Below are positions 1 to 12,100 of a stretch of DNA of 64,000 bases, piece after piece. How positions within the stretch are numbered: position 1 is the stretch's first letter; each line of letters begins with the position of its first letter. A program made the position numbers and the translations under genes. A model generated the notes under the pieces. It searched no databases and had not been told where the DNA came from. It was given only the letters and a program-made list of their open reading frames with translations. The stretch is from Monosporascus cannonballus (taxonomy: Eukaryota; Ascomycota; Sordariomycetes; Xylariales): contig QJNS01000012.1 in the NCBI GenBank assembly GCA_004154925.1, positions 1 through 64,000 of the forward strand, read 5' to 3'.

Positions 1-413
1 CGGTAGCATATGGCCGAAAGGGCCATGCGCTACATCATCGCTTGGTGATGCTAGAACAGACATGAAGTCGTGGTCATGGTCAGGCACGTCAGACGGGCAC
101 ACTGCCTTTCAAAGTCAACGGCACGATCACCAAAAAAAAATCTGCAATGTAGCAGAATTTGGAGCTTGTGGTGGACATTTTGATGATATGTGCGATACTC
201 ACTTTTGGCTAGGTATGGCTACTTAAATCCCACTGCCTGTATGGAAATATAGGTTTTTATATATGCAATGAGAACACGCGGATACCTGGATAACGTAAAG
301 GACGTTCAGGCACTTCTGGTTGTAGATTATGTTTGTATCATTAGGAGCACATGTAAATGGTTCCTGCACACAGTAGGCCAACACTTTGTCCGTGTCGGAC
401 GGATGTTCTATGC
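1..413. other. Host DNA left of the Copia insertion, no gene seen
   Basis: Base composition is balanced, unlike the AT-rich block that follows. The only reading frame of any length runs into the LTR of the neighbouring Copia element and resembles no family I know. The last five bases before the element (TTTTC, 414-418) recur at 25149-25153, so in the ancestral chromosome this segment was directly joined to the host DNA that now starts at 25154. Confidence 0.7.
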
Positions 414-418
414 TTTTC

Positions 419-657
419 TGTCAGACCCAGCTGAAGTCGATCAAACAGCTAAGCCTTGGCTTAGTTTGATCACCTACTGAAACAAGGCTACTTTATGCAC
501 CCCCGGTATCTTTTCCTCCTAGCTATAGTTATATTTACGTATATAAAAAGAAAATTCGTTATTTTTATTTTTTTAATTAAAATCTGTTAAAAGTTAAATA
601 ATTTTTAATACATTTTTTAAATTATATATATTTTTATATATAATATAAGGTCTTATA
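419..657 (+). repeat. 5' LTR of Copia element A
   Basis: It matches the inverted LTR at 30950-31187 almost base for base over its first 125 bases; the remainder differs by C-T/G-A changes. It contains a near-palindrome at about 440-472 whose arms read GATCAAAC..CTAAGCC and GGCTTAG-TTTGATC. The outer half is essentially unmutated while the inner half is heavily AT-shifted. Confidence 0.88.
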
Positions 658-1479
658 ATTATAAACCCGGTTTATATTTTTTTAAAAATTATGTTTTAAT
701 ATATTTATTATATATATTTTATTAAAATTATCCGTAATATTATTATTATTTTTGCAATAATTTTATTATTTTATTATTAATAATATTTATCATTTAATTA
801 TTACGGTTTTAATTATTTTAATCCGTTTATTTTTTATATTATTTTTAAAATTATATTTTAAATATTTACTTTACAAAAACCTTTAAAAATATAATATTTT
901 CGAATTTTATATTAATATAAAAATTAATATATTATAAATATATATTATTTTTAATATAACTTAATAATTATATTTATTAATAATATCAATTATTTTAAAA
1001 TTTAATATTTTTAAAATAAAATAATTAATAAAAATATTTTAAATAATCCAAATTATTCGAAATTTAAAAAAGCTTTAACAACGTATAGTAAAAATTAATT
1101 TTTATATATTATTTAAATATATATTTATTAAACTTTATATATTTTTAAATTAATCCGTTTATTTTAATTCTTATTATATATATTAAAAAATATATTTCGA
1201 AAAAAATTAATTATTTTAAAAGTAATTTTAAATTTAATAATAATATTTAAATTTACGAAATTAAGGTTAAATATAAATAAATATTAAAAATTAATAAAAT
1301 TTAAGTAAATATTTAATTATTTATATATTAAAAATATATATTAAAACCGTAAAAATTTCAATATTAACCGTTATAAATTATTACGGTTATCTTAATTTTC
1401 TAAAAGTTATTAACGTTTATTTACTTAATTTTTTATTATTTAAAAGATTAAAATAAAAAAAACATATTCGAAAATAAAG

Positions 1480-1712
1480 ATCTTATTAAATTTTTACTTA
1501 TACAAAAATTCGTAAAACGGTTCCGAAACTATATAAGATTGCGGAAAACTTAGAACGTTACTGCAAAACAGTTGTTATAAGAAGCGTTCGGCGTTACCCT
1601 AAATAAAAAGATTCCCAATTAAACAAGTACATTTTCAAATAACTGGAACAGCAATAACCGGAATAACAACAGCCGGAACAACGGCGGCGGTAATGGCAAT
1701 AACCGCCTTATA
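1480..1712 (+). pseudogene. Copia A gag, 5' portion, broken by insertion X
   Basis: This stretch is collinear with the inverse complement of about 30420-30660 in copy B, including a low-complexity Asn/Gly-coding tract (repeated AATAACAA / GGCGGCGG). Almost all differences are transitions. The frame is cut at 1712 by insertion X and resumes at 19054-19060. It would have encoded the Gag nucleocapsid precursor. Stop codons of the TAA/TAG type interrupt it. Confidence 0.75.
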
Positions 1713-2266
1713 CTCTACCTCAGCTAGCTCAGGCCTCCCTGGCTCGTTTTCTCAATTTCTTCAAAGTCACTCAAGTACCGCTCCATAACGCTAAATATTA
1801 ACCAATCAAATCCAAAATCCCCGTAACGAACCAGCAAGGCCTAAGTTATAATTGCGTAAAAACGGTTTCGTTTAACGCATTTGTTTTATTTAAAAAAATA
1901 AAAATCCGTAATAACTTAATAACATTACGTTTCTGTAATTATATATATATATATATAATTACCTTAATTATGGCTTATTATTGATACCATAATAATTCTA
2001 ATTAGGACTTATTTGTTATTCTTAAACCTTAATACGTATAACAGCTATAATCTGAATCCGTCGCGTTATTATCTCCCTTTTTAAAATATGATAAATTGAA
2101 ATTCTTCCAGTTCTACCGGGCTACGCCGTTAAAACAAAATATACGTACGCGTATCTTAAATTTCTGACATTAACATAAAAAGATTAATATAATATTTGAA
2201 AATTTTATTCGTAATTAAGTTTTTTACGACGATTTAGGCCGAACCATTAATTCGATTATTCGGATT

Positions 2267-2653
2267 TGTCATGACCCAACGGGCTGCGGTTTCCAAAACG
2301 GCCTATCATGACCTAACCACAAGTGCGCGGTGGGGCGGGTTACGTAACGGATCACCAACTTACTGGTAGTAAGCCAGTAAGCTGGATTACCAACTCACTA
2401 GTAGTAAGCCAGTAAGCCGGATTACTAACTTACTGGTGGTAAGCTAATAAGCCGGATCAAGATATATACGCCCATTATTTCCATAATTTAGATAGTATTA
2501 ATTTGTAATAACAATTCGTTACCTAAGGTACCTTTAGTATTACGAAACTTAATACGATATTATATTTATTATTTAGATTTTTATAATATTTCTGTTAACA
2601 AAAACCCGTATAATTTAAATTTAATAATTAGTTAAATCGCTTAGTTCGTTATA
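2267..2653 (+). repeat. 5' LTR of chromovirus copy 1
   Basis: It begins TGTCATGACCCAACGGG and ends AGTTCGTTATA, a RIP-altered form of ..GTCACA. It holds three tandem 35-bp units at 2351-2455 (ATCACCAACTTACTGG-type), each with internal self-complementarity (CTTAC..GTAAG and CTGG..CCAG). Confidence 0.92.
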
Positions 2654-5600
2654 TGCTACAAAATTTTGTTTAATAATATTATCAGATTTTAAATAATATT
2701 TAATATTATTAAAATATTAACCAGTACTTAAGAAATTTTTATTTAACAGCTTTAGGTTCGAATTCAGAAATTAGAAAAAGAAACCCGATAACTTAGGGTT
2801 ACGCCACCTGCCTAAACCTTTTTCGCCCGTATAAAGCCCAGGAAGCCGGAGCCCTACAATAAAAAAGGCAACCCTTAAACCTTTTTAATTTAAGCACGAA
2901 TTTATCTTCGTTTTTTAAACCTTAGTAACCCAGCGGATATAATCCTAGTAATAGGAATATGCTTAATAAAAAATACGGTTAATTAGTTTAAACCTATTAT
3001 GAAAAGTTTCCTGGAAATAAAAAAATCGGATAAAAAAGATTTTACTAATAAAATCTTTTTATTTTATACCAATTTCAAAAATAAAATGCGCGATAATTTC
3101 GATAATCCTGATAAAAAATAATTTACGGCTTAATAACTTTTATAGTTCTGATAAAAAAAACTTATATTTAAGTATATCGTAACCTTTAAAAATCTTGCGG
3201 CTAAGGCTAAATAAGGAGATAATAAGGCCGACGCCCTTATCGATGTATTTTATAAAGAATTAAAAAATAACGTAAAAAATAAGATTATTCGGATTAAATA
3301 ATTAATTACCCTAAACCGGTATATTGTAAAGGTAATTAAGCTTAACAATCGACAATTTAAAAAACGATAAAAAAAAGGGACAATATGTCTTATAATCGGG
3401 GTATAATAAGTTTAATTAAGAGAAAAAACGAAACGCGCCCTTTGCTTTTTACGAAACGGCGCTAGAACTTATGGAACTCGGCGTTACCCACAAATAGGAT
3501 TAAAGCCAGATTAAGTGCTTTAATTATGGCAAAGTGGGATATAAGGCTAATAAATATAAAAAGCCTAAAAAAATTATGATAAAATAATTAAATACTTGTA
3601 CCGGAAGAATAATTTAGGAATAACTAAAGAAAGGATAGCAAAGTTATTAACATAATCCCGGCCAAATATTTGCCAGGTTTATTACGATAAGAAATTCGAC
3701 GAAAAATACGAAAAGCTAAAAAACTTACTCGATAGACATTATAAGCATAACAAGAAGCTTTATAAAGATGGTTACGCGAATACCAGAATTGGACAAAGGA
3801 AGTTTGTCCCGGAACCTTTAATCGATATAGCAAAATACACGCTATATACTGTCGACGACGAGAATATCCTGATTACGAAAAATAAAAACAGCATATTTAC
3901 GGACGGATTACCCGTATGTATTATAAGGAATTTGACTTTTCAAACTATACCGGAGATAATAAGAACGATAAATAATGATATCGACATTTTCGAACTATAG
4001 CTCTAAAAGATGTCCAATAATTGGCTAAAGCAAAAAATTAATCCGAAAAAAAATAATGTCCGTAAGAAAACCCCTTTTATCATTATAGATAATATAATTA
4101 TCAAACGGAAAAAAAGTTGATCTAACGTACGGTGGAAAAGTACTATCAAAAAACTATTACGGACCTCTATTTTCAGTTAGTATTTACTATAAATTCCCAA
4201 AAAAAGAAAATTATTAAAAAAAATACATTAGTTTATAGAAAATCTTTGGAACGACAGTTAGGACAATATATAATAAGATGTAATCGTAAATATAAAAAAA
4301 CAGTTTATTTAATAGGGAAAGGAATTGCAAGAAAATCAAGAGCAACTGATACGATTCGAAAAAATAGTATGCCGGCAATAACGACAAATACAGCAGCTTA
4401 ACGCGTTAAACGAAAAAACACAAATAAAACTCGACAGATTCGAATAGGAATTAAAAGAAAAAAGTTACCTATAAAAAAACCGCAAAATAACAAAACCTAA
4501 CGGAATTAAAAAAACTCCTAAAATTTTTTTTAAACGTAACGATAAAAGCCGTTAATAATCTTATTATCTTAAAAATACGAATCGAAATATATTAGTATAC
4601 CGCAATAATGGATTACGGAGCTTTAGGCGGGAATTACATTACACCGGATATAGTTAATAAGCTCAGACTGCTATAGAAATACAAATTAAAATCTTATACA
4701 GCGACAAATACCGAAAGTTAGGAATTTACATACGATAACGAAAAAATTATACGCGAAATTAATTACTCTTAAGATTTTTGTTTAAAAACGATACCAAACA
4801 ATTAATTTCGACATTATTCCACTTAGGAATTACGATATAATCTTAGAATTACTATAAATACGTTAATACAGAATCTTAATTAATAAAAAAACTGGTTAAA
4901 TAAGGCTTACCTTATACTTTATTAATAGATAAAAGAAAAAAATTAAGATTTTAATATTTAATTGATAATAACAACGAATGCAGGCATAAGGATACGACAA
5001 AAACCTTACCACCTATAAGAATAAAATATAAAAAAAAATACGAGTATTAAAGAAAAATATAACGTATTATTATTATTATTAAAACGAATTTAAAGCAATT
5101 AAATAACGATTTGGAATAACGAATATAATAGTTTTAAAAATCAAAAAATTTAACTAATATGCCATTATAATACTATAGATATAAATAGCTCTTTAAAAAG
5201 GAGCTCGATACGAAATTACTAGAACATAGCAAATAAAATTATAAAATAGTTCTTAAAAAAGGGTCCTTAACAAAATTTTACCCTATTTATAACCTTAACG
5301 GAGATGAATTACGTACTTTTAAAAATATCTGGAAAATCGGTTATAAAAAAATAGATTCGACTTTTAAAGTTATCAATAAGATATCCGATATTTTTCGTAC
5401 TAAAGAAAAACGGAAAATTGCGACTTATAATTAATTATTAATAACTAAAAGATATTATTATTAAAAATCGAATACTATGACCTCTAATTACGGAAATAAA
5501 AAACCGACTTTACGGAACTAAATAATTTATAGCATTCGATCTTAAAAATAAATACAACCTTATCCGGATTAAGAAAAAATACGAATAAAAAATAACCTTT

Positions 5601-8600
5601 AAAACGAAATACGGGATATTTAAATATTTGGTTATACTAATAGGACTTACGAACGTACCAGTAACTTTTTAATAAATAATTAATTACGTATTACGAAAAT
5701 ATCTCGATATTGTCGTCGTTTGCTATTTCGACGATATTTTTATTTTTTTAGAAACGGAAAAGACATACGCAAAATACGTTTATAAGGTTTTTTAAGTTTT
5801 ACAAAACGTAAAGTTACTTATTAATGCAAAAAAAAGTTAATTCCACAAGTAGGAAATGGAATATCTGGGATATATTATTACCTTAAGACATATTAAGATA
5901 AATCTCAAGAAAATCGCTGTAATTATAAAATAGCAGATATTACCGACAGTCAAAAAAATACAGGTATTTCTTAAATTTGCTAATTATTATAGAAAGTTTA
6001 TTCGAAATTTTAGCAAAATAACTATACCTTTAACGAATCTTACAAAAACGAAAAGGAATTTAAATAAACGCTTAAAACAAAAAAAGCGTTTTAGGATATT
6101 AAAGATGCGATTACCAGCAAATTAATATTAATTATGTACGATCCAAATCGCCCCGTTAAGCTAAAACCCGATATTTCGGATTACGTATTAAGCGTAATAA
6201 TCGGATAACAAAATAATTAAAACAAATTGCACCTTATCATATTTTTTTCGTATAAATTAAAAAGAACCAAGTTTAATTACGGCATTCCAGATAAGGAATT
6301 TATGGCCATTATTATGATATTTCAAAAGTTTAGACATTTTTTAAAAGAAAACTTATACTAAATTAAGGTTTATATAAATTATTAAAATCTTACCCAATTT
6401 ACTACGACCAAAAAACTTACAAAATAATAATTTCGCTATATAAAGAAATTAGCGAATTTTAACTTCGTTATTATTTATAAGAAAGACTTAAAAAATAACA
6501 AAACAAATATTTTAAGCAAGCGATTAAATCTTAAAACAAAATTGGTTAAAATTAACCATATAATTTTCGATACCATTATAAAAGGATATCTACGCTTACG
6601 ACAGATTGCAACAATTCGGGCAATACCTTTCGATATATATTAGAAAATCCAGCGATATAACGACAATTTCCTAAAAAATCAAAAAACGGAAAAAATACAA
6701 ATTTCAAAGAAATATTAAAAGAATTTAATACGAAAAATTTACGAACATCAGTTATATGGATATCTAGAAATCTACAAAACCTTAAAACGGCTTTAACGTA
6801 CATATTTTTTTCCCACAATAAAAATAATAATATAAAAAATCATACAGCAATACGATATTTGCGCCAGAGTAAAGATTCGACGACATAAACTATACGGAGA
6901 ATTATAGCTATTACTAATCGTAAAGTAACTATGGTATTTAGTTATATTCGATTTTATTACCAAACTTTTTATGTTAAAAAATCCAGTTACAGAAATATAT
7001 TACAACAGCATTTTCGTTATCGTCGATCGATTTATAAAGTTTTCCTATTTTTTACCATATCATTAGGATATAAATGTCGAACAAATAGCACATATTTTCT
7101 TCAGAAATATTTTTAACATATACGGATTACCAATAGAAATTATTTTAAATAAAAGATCGACATTCGTATCAAAGGTTTAGCAAAGTTTAATGATATAAAT
7201 CGGCCCAAATTATAAGTTATTTAACGCATTTAAACCATAAACGAATAAATAAACGAAACGAATAAATTAAATTTAGGAAACTTACTTACGATATTATATT
7301 AATTACGAACAGAATAACTGGGTTAAGAAATTACTAATTGCATAATTAGCTTATAATACCAGCTATTACGAAAATATCAAAATAATATTAGCAAACGCAA
7401 ATTTTGGTTTTATTCCAGAAATTTATAAAGAAATACGCGATAACGGTTTAATTAATATTAAAACAATCCTTATATTAAAGCAGTTACGACAACTGTACCA
7501 AAAAATAAAAACGGAACTAAAATTCATACGTAACTAAATAAGTAAATACTATAACCAGAAAAGGTTGAAAAAATTAACTTTCGAAAAAGGGGAAATGGTT
7601 TTTTTCGTTACCAAAAATATTTAAATAAAACGACCCAATAGAAAATTCGATTTCAAATACATCGGCCCATACAAAATCGTTAAAAAAATCTTAAAAAACA
7701 ATTATTAATTAGAATTTCCACTAAAAGTTAAATTTTATTTAATTTTTCATATTTTTTTATTCGAATTAACATGTAAGATAATGGATAGCTGTGAGCTAGA
7801 TGAGGTGATCTCCGACCAGTCGTAGAGCAGATTCCAAGAAGTGAATGTATTAGGTTATTTCCATCTGGCGTTTCCCATTAGCTACCAGATGGTGGATTTA
7901 TATTAGTGAGTGGGTCGGTGGCTGATCGGTGGCTGGTCGGCTACTAGCCTCATTCTCATTAGGGCTGTATTCTCACATAACAGTAGATATAATTAAAGTA
8001 TATACGATATAAAACGATATGAAAATAAAAGACGAATAAATATACGAAATAGAAAAAATTTTCGATATATAAAAACAAAACGGACTTACCTAATACCTAA
8101 TTAAATGGAAAAAAATTCAGATTCCGAAAACACCTAGGAACTCCCCAAAAATCTTATTAACGCCTAATACCTATTAAAGAACTTTTACCAGCAACGACGA
8201 AGCTATTAAAAATAATCGCGTCCCAGTTTATATTATCCAAAAAACTTACGATATTCTAATTAATAATATTTATATTTCTAATAGCTGAAATAACTATAAC
8301 GGACCTCATCTTTTGTAATATAAGCTCCGAAAATTCGTCCAGCGATTAAAAAGTACGATTTACGAATTTCGTACCTTATAACTAATAATATTAACGCTAA
8401 CGGCGTATTCGAAAAAAACGCGCTAAGGCTTCCAATAAAGATTTTTCGGCCGTCAGCTTTTTTTTCTTTAATCTTTTCGATTCCGCAATATAACGATTAA
8501 TTATAGAAACGGGGATTTTCGTCCCGTTATATAAACGACCTCGACAAACGCACTTCTTATAACGAAAAACCCCGTCCATTATTTAATAATTAAGCTATCG
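2654..8600 (+). pseudogene. Chromovirus copy 1 gag-pol, RIP-inactivated
   Basis: Fragments read in order are: a gag zinc knuckle near 3508 with two Cys and the His changed to Tyr; a protease-like MDYGALGGNY near 4605; reverse transcriptase with the active site read as CYFDD near 5721; RNase H near 6470-6560, with a short LSKRLN-type motif; integrase between about 6860 and 7700, with FVIVDRFIKF-type sequence; and a chromodomain-like YEIEKIF...YLIKWK at about 8035-8160. Stops are TAA or TAG, as expected from CAA/CAG/TGG codons after RIP. The frame is also broken by the solo LTR at 7772-7977, between integrase and chromodomain. Confidence 0.88.
7772..7977. mobile_element. Solo LTR (206 bp) inside chromovirus copy 1
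   Basis: The insert begins TGTAAGATAATGG and ends ATTCTCACA, and it is flanked by TAACA on both sides (7767-7771 and 7978-7982). The second chromovirus copy lacks it at the equivalent point. Composition is balanced and not RIP-like, so it arrived late or was too short to be mutated. I do not recognise the parent family, and no second copy is seen in the window. Confidence 0.85.
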
Positions 8601-8781
8601 AACGGAACAAAAAAAACAAGGTATCGCGTCAAAACCTTCAAGTTTAATCAAATTAACTAAAGCAAGCCGTTATTCAGATTTGCGAAAACGCCGTTTCGCT
8701 ACGCCAAAAAATATGCTGAAAAATGCGGAAACTTATTAAAGGAAAAATCTTAAGGGCAAAATTTGTAGAAAAAGGAAATTA

Positions 8782-9168
8782 TATTATAACTTAACGGGTT
8801 ACGGTTTCCAAAACGGCCTATTATAACCTAATTACGAATACGCAATAAGGCAGGTCACGTAACGAATTACCAACTTACTGGTAGTAAGCCAGTAAACCGG
8901 ATTACTAACTTACTGGTAATAAGCTAATAAGCCGAATTATTAACTTATTAATAATAAGCCAGTAAACGGGATCAAAATATATACGCCTATTATTTCCATA
9001 ATTTAAATAATACCGGCTTATAATAATAATTTATTACCTAAGGTACCTTTAATATTACGAAACGTAATACGATATTATATTTATTACTTAAATTTCTACG
9101 ATACTTCTGCTAACATAAACCCGTACGACTTAGGTTTAATAGTTGGTTAAACCGCCTAGTTCGTCACA
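8782..9168 (+). repeat. 3' LTR of chromovirus copy 1
   Basis: It is the same length (387 bp) as the 5' LTR, begins TATTATAACTTAACGGG (RIP-altered TGTCATGACCC) and ends TCGTCACA. It has three 35-bp internal units and is preceded by a purine-rich tract. Confidence 0.92.
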
Positions 9169-9173
9169 GGATT

Positions 9174-12100
9174 AACCGATTAATTAACGTATTAAAAAAA
9201 TACGCGAATAGTTATTAATATGCGAAAATTAACAAGAATTTCTAATTTTTATTAATTAGGATCCCGTTATACATAAGTACTATAATACCTTATACGGAAA
9301 ATTTATAATTTTCGCAAAAAAGCCTAGATTCCGTTATCCGCCAAAAGAATTATTATTCGAAATTAACGTAATATATATTATTTTGGACGAAAATTAACGT
9401 TTTATAAAAACGTTTATTTTTATTTAGTTTAAGCTTTTAAACCAGGTAATTATATATTTAAGGAAAAAATAGCAATCGCATAATACGAAATAGAAAATGA
9501 AATAATTTCGTAATAATAACAATCCGAATATTTTTATATATTTTTTTATGGTTTTAAATATTATGGTTAAAATAATTTCCAAAACTAACGGTAATTATTT
9601 ACCTTATTTATTAAGTAAATCTTTATTATTTTCGGGTTTATTACAGAATAATATCGATATATTCAAAAGATTAGGTATTTACGAAAGTTATTATACGTTA
9701 AATAAAAATGTAATTCGGTTAATAAAGAAAATTAAAATAACGGTATTAATTCTTTTATAATAATATAATTTTAATGTTTAAAATTATATTTATAATGTAA
9801 TATTTCGATATGGTACCGTTATACGGAATATTATTATTATCTTTATTTATTATTATCGCCATATTTTTAAAAAAGGATTAAAATAATTTATATTCCGGCC
9901 TAATTAATATTATAAAATAAAATAATTTTATAAAACGTTATACTAATATCTGGTACCGCCTAAGATTTCTTATTAATTTATAATTAATATTATCCATATT
10001 TTATTTCCGGTTTTTATTAATACGTTTTATAAACGTAACAAATGAAAATTCTCCGATTTTTTCAAATTAAAATATATACCGAATAATAAACACCGCTCAA
10101 TTTTATTAAGTATAATTAACGAAAACGAAGGTATTATTGACAGTTTTTATAACGTGTATCGAAAGATTTTCCAAAGAATATATCAATTTAAAGAAAAATA
10201 ATTTTATCGGTTTTCGGAACGTTTTTATCTTATTTATGGAAATTAGAAAATAATTAGTTATATTCGGAAAATATAGGCCAGTTAAGCCGAAATAACCGAT
10301 TCATATAATTAAAAACGCTAATATTTTCTTATTTTTGTCTTATTTCATATATAAATAAATTTTCTGCTTGTAATTATACGTATTAATTAGCCCAATAATA
10401 TAACTAAGATACATAAAATATAAATTACTTTAAAAACGAATTGTTAATATTTAAATAAAATAACGTAATTATATTAAAAATTGGCAAAATTTTACCTTTT
10501 CGAATTTTTTATCTTTTTTATACATAATATTTGCATATTTGCATTATTTTGGCAGAAATTACGTATTTAATACGAACTACTTATAATAAAAACATTTAAT
10601 ATATATGGAGCTTTTCGGAATATTTTGATTAAAAACTTTTTTTCAAAAACCGAACTTATCGAATTCATAAAATATATATGCTTCCGGTTAACCTTTGCAA
10701 AATTTAAATTTATTACGCATAATATAGTTTTTAAATATTTTAATCGCGCCAGATAAACAAAAAAAGTATTACGGAATTTTAATTAAAACGTATTAATAAA
10801 TAAAGACCTTTTTAATAAAAATCTTTTATTATTATTTATTAATAATACGTTACTTAATAATATAAATAATTTAACGGATAATTCGTATATATTTTATTTA
10901 TATTATTTATTAAACGGCATAATCCTAATCAAAATATATCGAATAACTTTTTAATCGGATAATTATAAGGCCGAAAATATCTTTAATACGGCTAATATTT
11001 TATAGGGCGATAATTCTTTTAACTTTATTAAAAATAATAATTAATTATCGATTAATACCGTTTTTATTAATAAAAAATTACGAAATTATTGTCGTTTTTT
11101 TTAAAAAACCCAGGTTTATTTATATTTTTCGTATATTATATAATATAGCGACGTTAATTATATTAGGCGGCTAATATTAATATTATTATTGTTTATAAGG
11201 CCGGTTAATTTAATTATGGTAAAAAAATATTTTATTTCGATTAAATATTACGTTCTGTAATATTAAATTAATCTTTATTAATTTGATTTTAATATTAAAT
11301 TTAAATCCGATAAAAGTTAAGAAAAAATACAAAAAGTATTTAATCGAAAAGACGAATATTATAATTTGTAACTTATTAACGAATTCCGCCGGTTAAGAAA
11401 TAAAATATATAATATTAATATTATTTTTTCCGAAATTCGTTTTTCATTAAGTACCGTACATCCCTATAATGCGAATTTTATATCCGTTATATTTTTTCGC
11501 AAAATGAACGTTACGTTATTTGGGATTTTCGTAACGAAATTTTCGAACGCGTTTATTTTTTGTTTCGGAATTTCTGGTTTATCAAAAGATATCTATTTTG
11601 GATTAAAAAGAATAGCTGGAAATCCGAAAATATTGTGGCCGCGGGCCGTAAAATTATAGAAATTAACTTTATCGATTTTAATAATATTATACGTATTGTT
11701 AACGATATAAATAAGCTTAACTAGCTGGATACGGCAAAAAACGAATACTAATATATAAATAATTTTAATATAGTTATACGAAAAACTTTTAATACTGAAT
11801 TTGTTAAGAAAAATTTGGTTTAAAATAATTATAATATTTCGTATACGAAAAACAGTTATAATTCTATAGTATAAATTATCGATAATTTAATTAATAGTCT
11901 TAATTAAGATAATCCATTATCGTTATCGTTATTATTAAATAAGCAAAATAAGGATTTATTAAACGAAAATAAACCGTTAATATAATTATTTATTTATTTT
12001 TATTTTATATTATATTTTTATATAAATAATATGATATTGGTATTATTATTTTAATATTAATATAATTTTATTATTTACGTAACCTTAACTAATTAGTTTC

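Larger units (their letters stand above)
2267..9168 (+). mobile_element. Ty3/Gypsy chromovirus copy 1, RIP-degraded
   Basis: Two 387-bp LTRs enclose a degraded gag-pol, and the whole is flanked by the target-site duplication GGATT (2262-2266 and 9169-9173). The order zinc knuckle, protease, reverse transcriptase, RNase H, integrase, chromodomain can be followed on the + strand when RIP-type stop codons are ignored. It is related to the second copy at 46764-53872 and to the solo LTR at 37867-38183. It lies inside insertion X and carries its own solo-LTR insertion at 7772-7977. Confidence 0.95.

Noticed and set aside
268..480. 70-codon frame ending in the same peptide as a frame at 31126-31407
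   Set aside because: The shared C-terminal peptide is just the Copia LTR read in frame; it is not a conserved protein domain.
6576..6818. Minus-strand frame also present at 51468-51695
   Set aside because: It is the antisense of the chromovirus integrase/RNase H region; similarity between copies reflects the shared + strand gene.
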